Of a DNA stretch of 5,215 nt, positions 4,850-5,215 are shown one piece after another (position 1 is the stretch's first letter; the number at the start of each line of letters is the position of its first letter). This DNA comes from Prosthecochloris sp. (lineage in GTDB: Bacteria; Bacteroidota; Chlorobiia; Chlorobiales; Chlorobiaceae), in the NCBI GenBank assembly GCA_004028745.1, contig RAZP01000020.1, positions 1 through 5,215 of the forward strand, written 5' to 3'. The translations under genes were made by a program, and so were the position numbers. Under the pieces are notes generated by a model. The model was not told the DNA's origin. It searched no databases and worked only from the letters and a program-made list of their open reading frames with translations.

Positions 4850-4856
4850 TCACATG
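4704..4856 (-). repeat. Stem-bounded segment after IS110 transposase; possible guide RNA
   Basis: GATGAACGACTG (4710-4721) is the exact reverse complement of 4840-4851. Allowing one unpaired base the match extends through CATG on both sides, giving arms 4704-4721 and 4840-4856. The right arm overlaps the transposase stop codon. Read on the minus strand, the interior has a CGGG-AGAG-CCCG hairpin (4811-4822) and two alternative small stems, GAGG/CCTC or GCAC/GTGC (4779-4798). IS110/IS1111 elements encode structured guide (bridge/seek) RNAs next to the transposase, downstream of it in the IS1111 group. That this is such an RNA is inference. Confidence 0.4.
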
Positions 4857-5215
4857 ACTTTGAGATACTCCGCATTAAACCGCTCTTGCTTCTTCATCAG
4901 TGTCCAGGCAATCACCAGCAGTTTTGCCGCCAGCTTCGTCCTCATTTTGCCGTGAATTCCTTTCTCGTGTTCACGTCCTCGTAAGTGATGGGCGACATAG
5001 TCCATAAACAGTTTGTTACGACTCGATGCCACCAAGGCAGCCTGGCACATCGCATAGCGTAAATCGCTTCGCCCCCGCTTGGATATCACCGGGCTTGCTT
5101 GCTGTGATAGCTTACCGCTTCTCGATGCATTCAGATCAAGACCGGCAAGCTTCAATACCTGTCTTAGATTCTCAAACCGGTACGGATCACCTATAGCTGC
5201 CAACACCTTTGCTGT
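4850..5215 (-). CDS. IS110-family transposase, C-terminal part (partial)
   Basis: The frame is open from the window edge (T-A-K-V-L-A-A-I-G-D) to TGA at 4850, giving the last 121 residues. It carries the C-terminal Transposase_20 region of IS110 recombinases: L-A-A-I-G-D-P-Y-R-F-E-N, then L-A-G-L-D-L-N-A-S-R-S-G-K-L, V-I-S-K-R-G-R-S-D-L-R-Y-A and A-A-L-V-A, then a basic helical tail (M-R-T-K-L-A-A-K-L-L-V-I-A-W-T-L-M-K-K). The S-x-S-G segment contains the conserved serine expected to be the nucleophile in this family. The GTG at 5206 is not a real start: homology clearly continues upstream beyond the window. The N-terminal DEDD RuvC-like half is missing only because of the window edge. No internal stop or frameshift is seen, so the element may be intact. 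Confidence 0.92.
   Translation of the reverse strand, partial: TAKVLAAIGDPYRFENLRQVLKLAGLDLNASRSGKLSQQASPVISKRGRSDLRYAMCQAALVASSRNKLFMDYVAHHLRGREHEKGIHGKMRTKLAAKLLVIAWTLMKKQERFNAEYLKVM

Noticed and set aside
1..5215. CRISPR array, tRNA or rRNA genes
   Set aside because: No regularly spaced repeats of CRISPR size and no tRNA or rRNA signature sequences were found on either strand by reading.

Overview
The window looks like an accessory stretch of a moderate-GC Gram-negative chromosome. The HIT protein and the style of the insertion sequences remind me of green sulfur bacteria (Chlorobium/Pelodictyon type); this assignment is from memory of family sequences, not from a search. Both edges lie inside mobile elements: an IS3-family element on the left (orfA plus the start of orfB, minus strand) and the C-terminal third of an IS110-family transposase on the right (minus strand).

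Layout: (1) 1-631, the left end of an IS3-family element with a clear A8G programmed -1 frameshift site joining orfA to orfB. (2) 641-675, degenerate heptanucleotide repeats running into the stop codon of the next gene. (3) 672-1055, a HIT/HinT-like nucleotide hydrolase (minus). (4) 1371-2009, an exported protein with a zincin HEFGH motif and a downstream E-E-Y-W-A-E block (plus). A long leader hairpin contains its ribosome binding site, and a Rho-independent terminator follows it. (5) 2356-2664, a small Cys-containing lipoprotein (plus) behind an AT-rich region with paired operator-like sites. (6) 2733-2942, a MITE-like segment bounded by perfect 16-bp inverted repeats. (7) 3073-3582, an exported protein of unknown function with much higher GC than its surroundings (plus). 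(8) 3881-4462, a membrane protein with a soluble C-terminal FxLYD-like domain (minus), with its own terminator. (9) 4463-4849, non-coding DNA with G-rich tandem repeats and, directly after the IS110 transposase stop, a ~150-bp segment closed by a 17/18-bp inverted repeat. (10) 4850-5215, the IS110-family transposase C-terminus.

The single-copy genes do not form an operon or an obvious pathway. Three of them encode exported or lipid-anchored proteins and one a membrane protein, so the region reads as a collection of envelope-related cargo between mobile elements. The two observations most worth following are the hairpin that locks the ribosome binding site of the exported zincin, and the stem-bounded segment after the IS110 transposase, which could be a guide (bridge/seek) RNA locus. 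Neither can be proven from this window alone.
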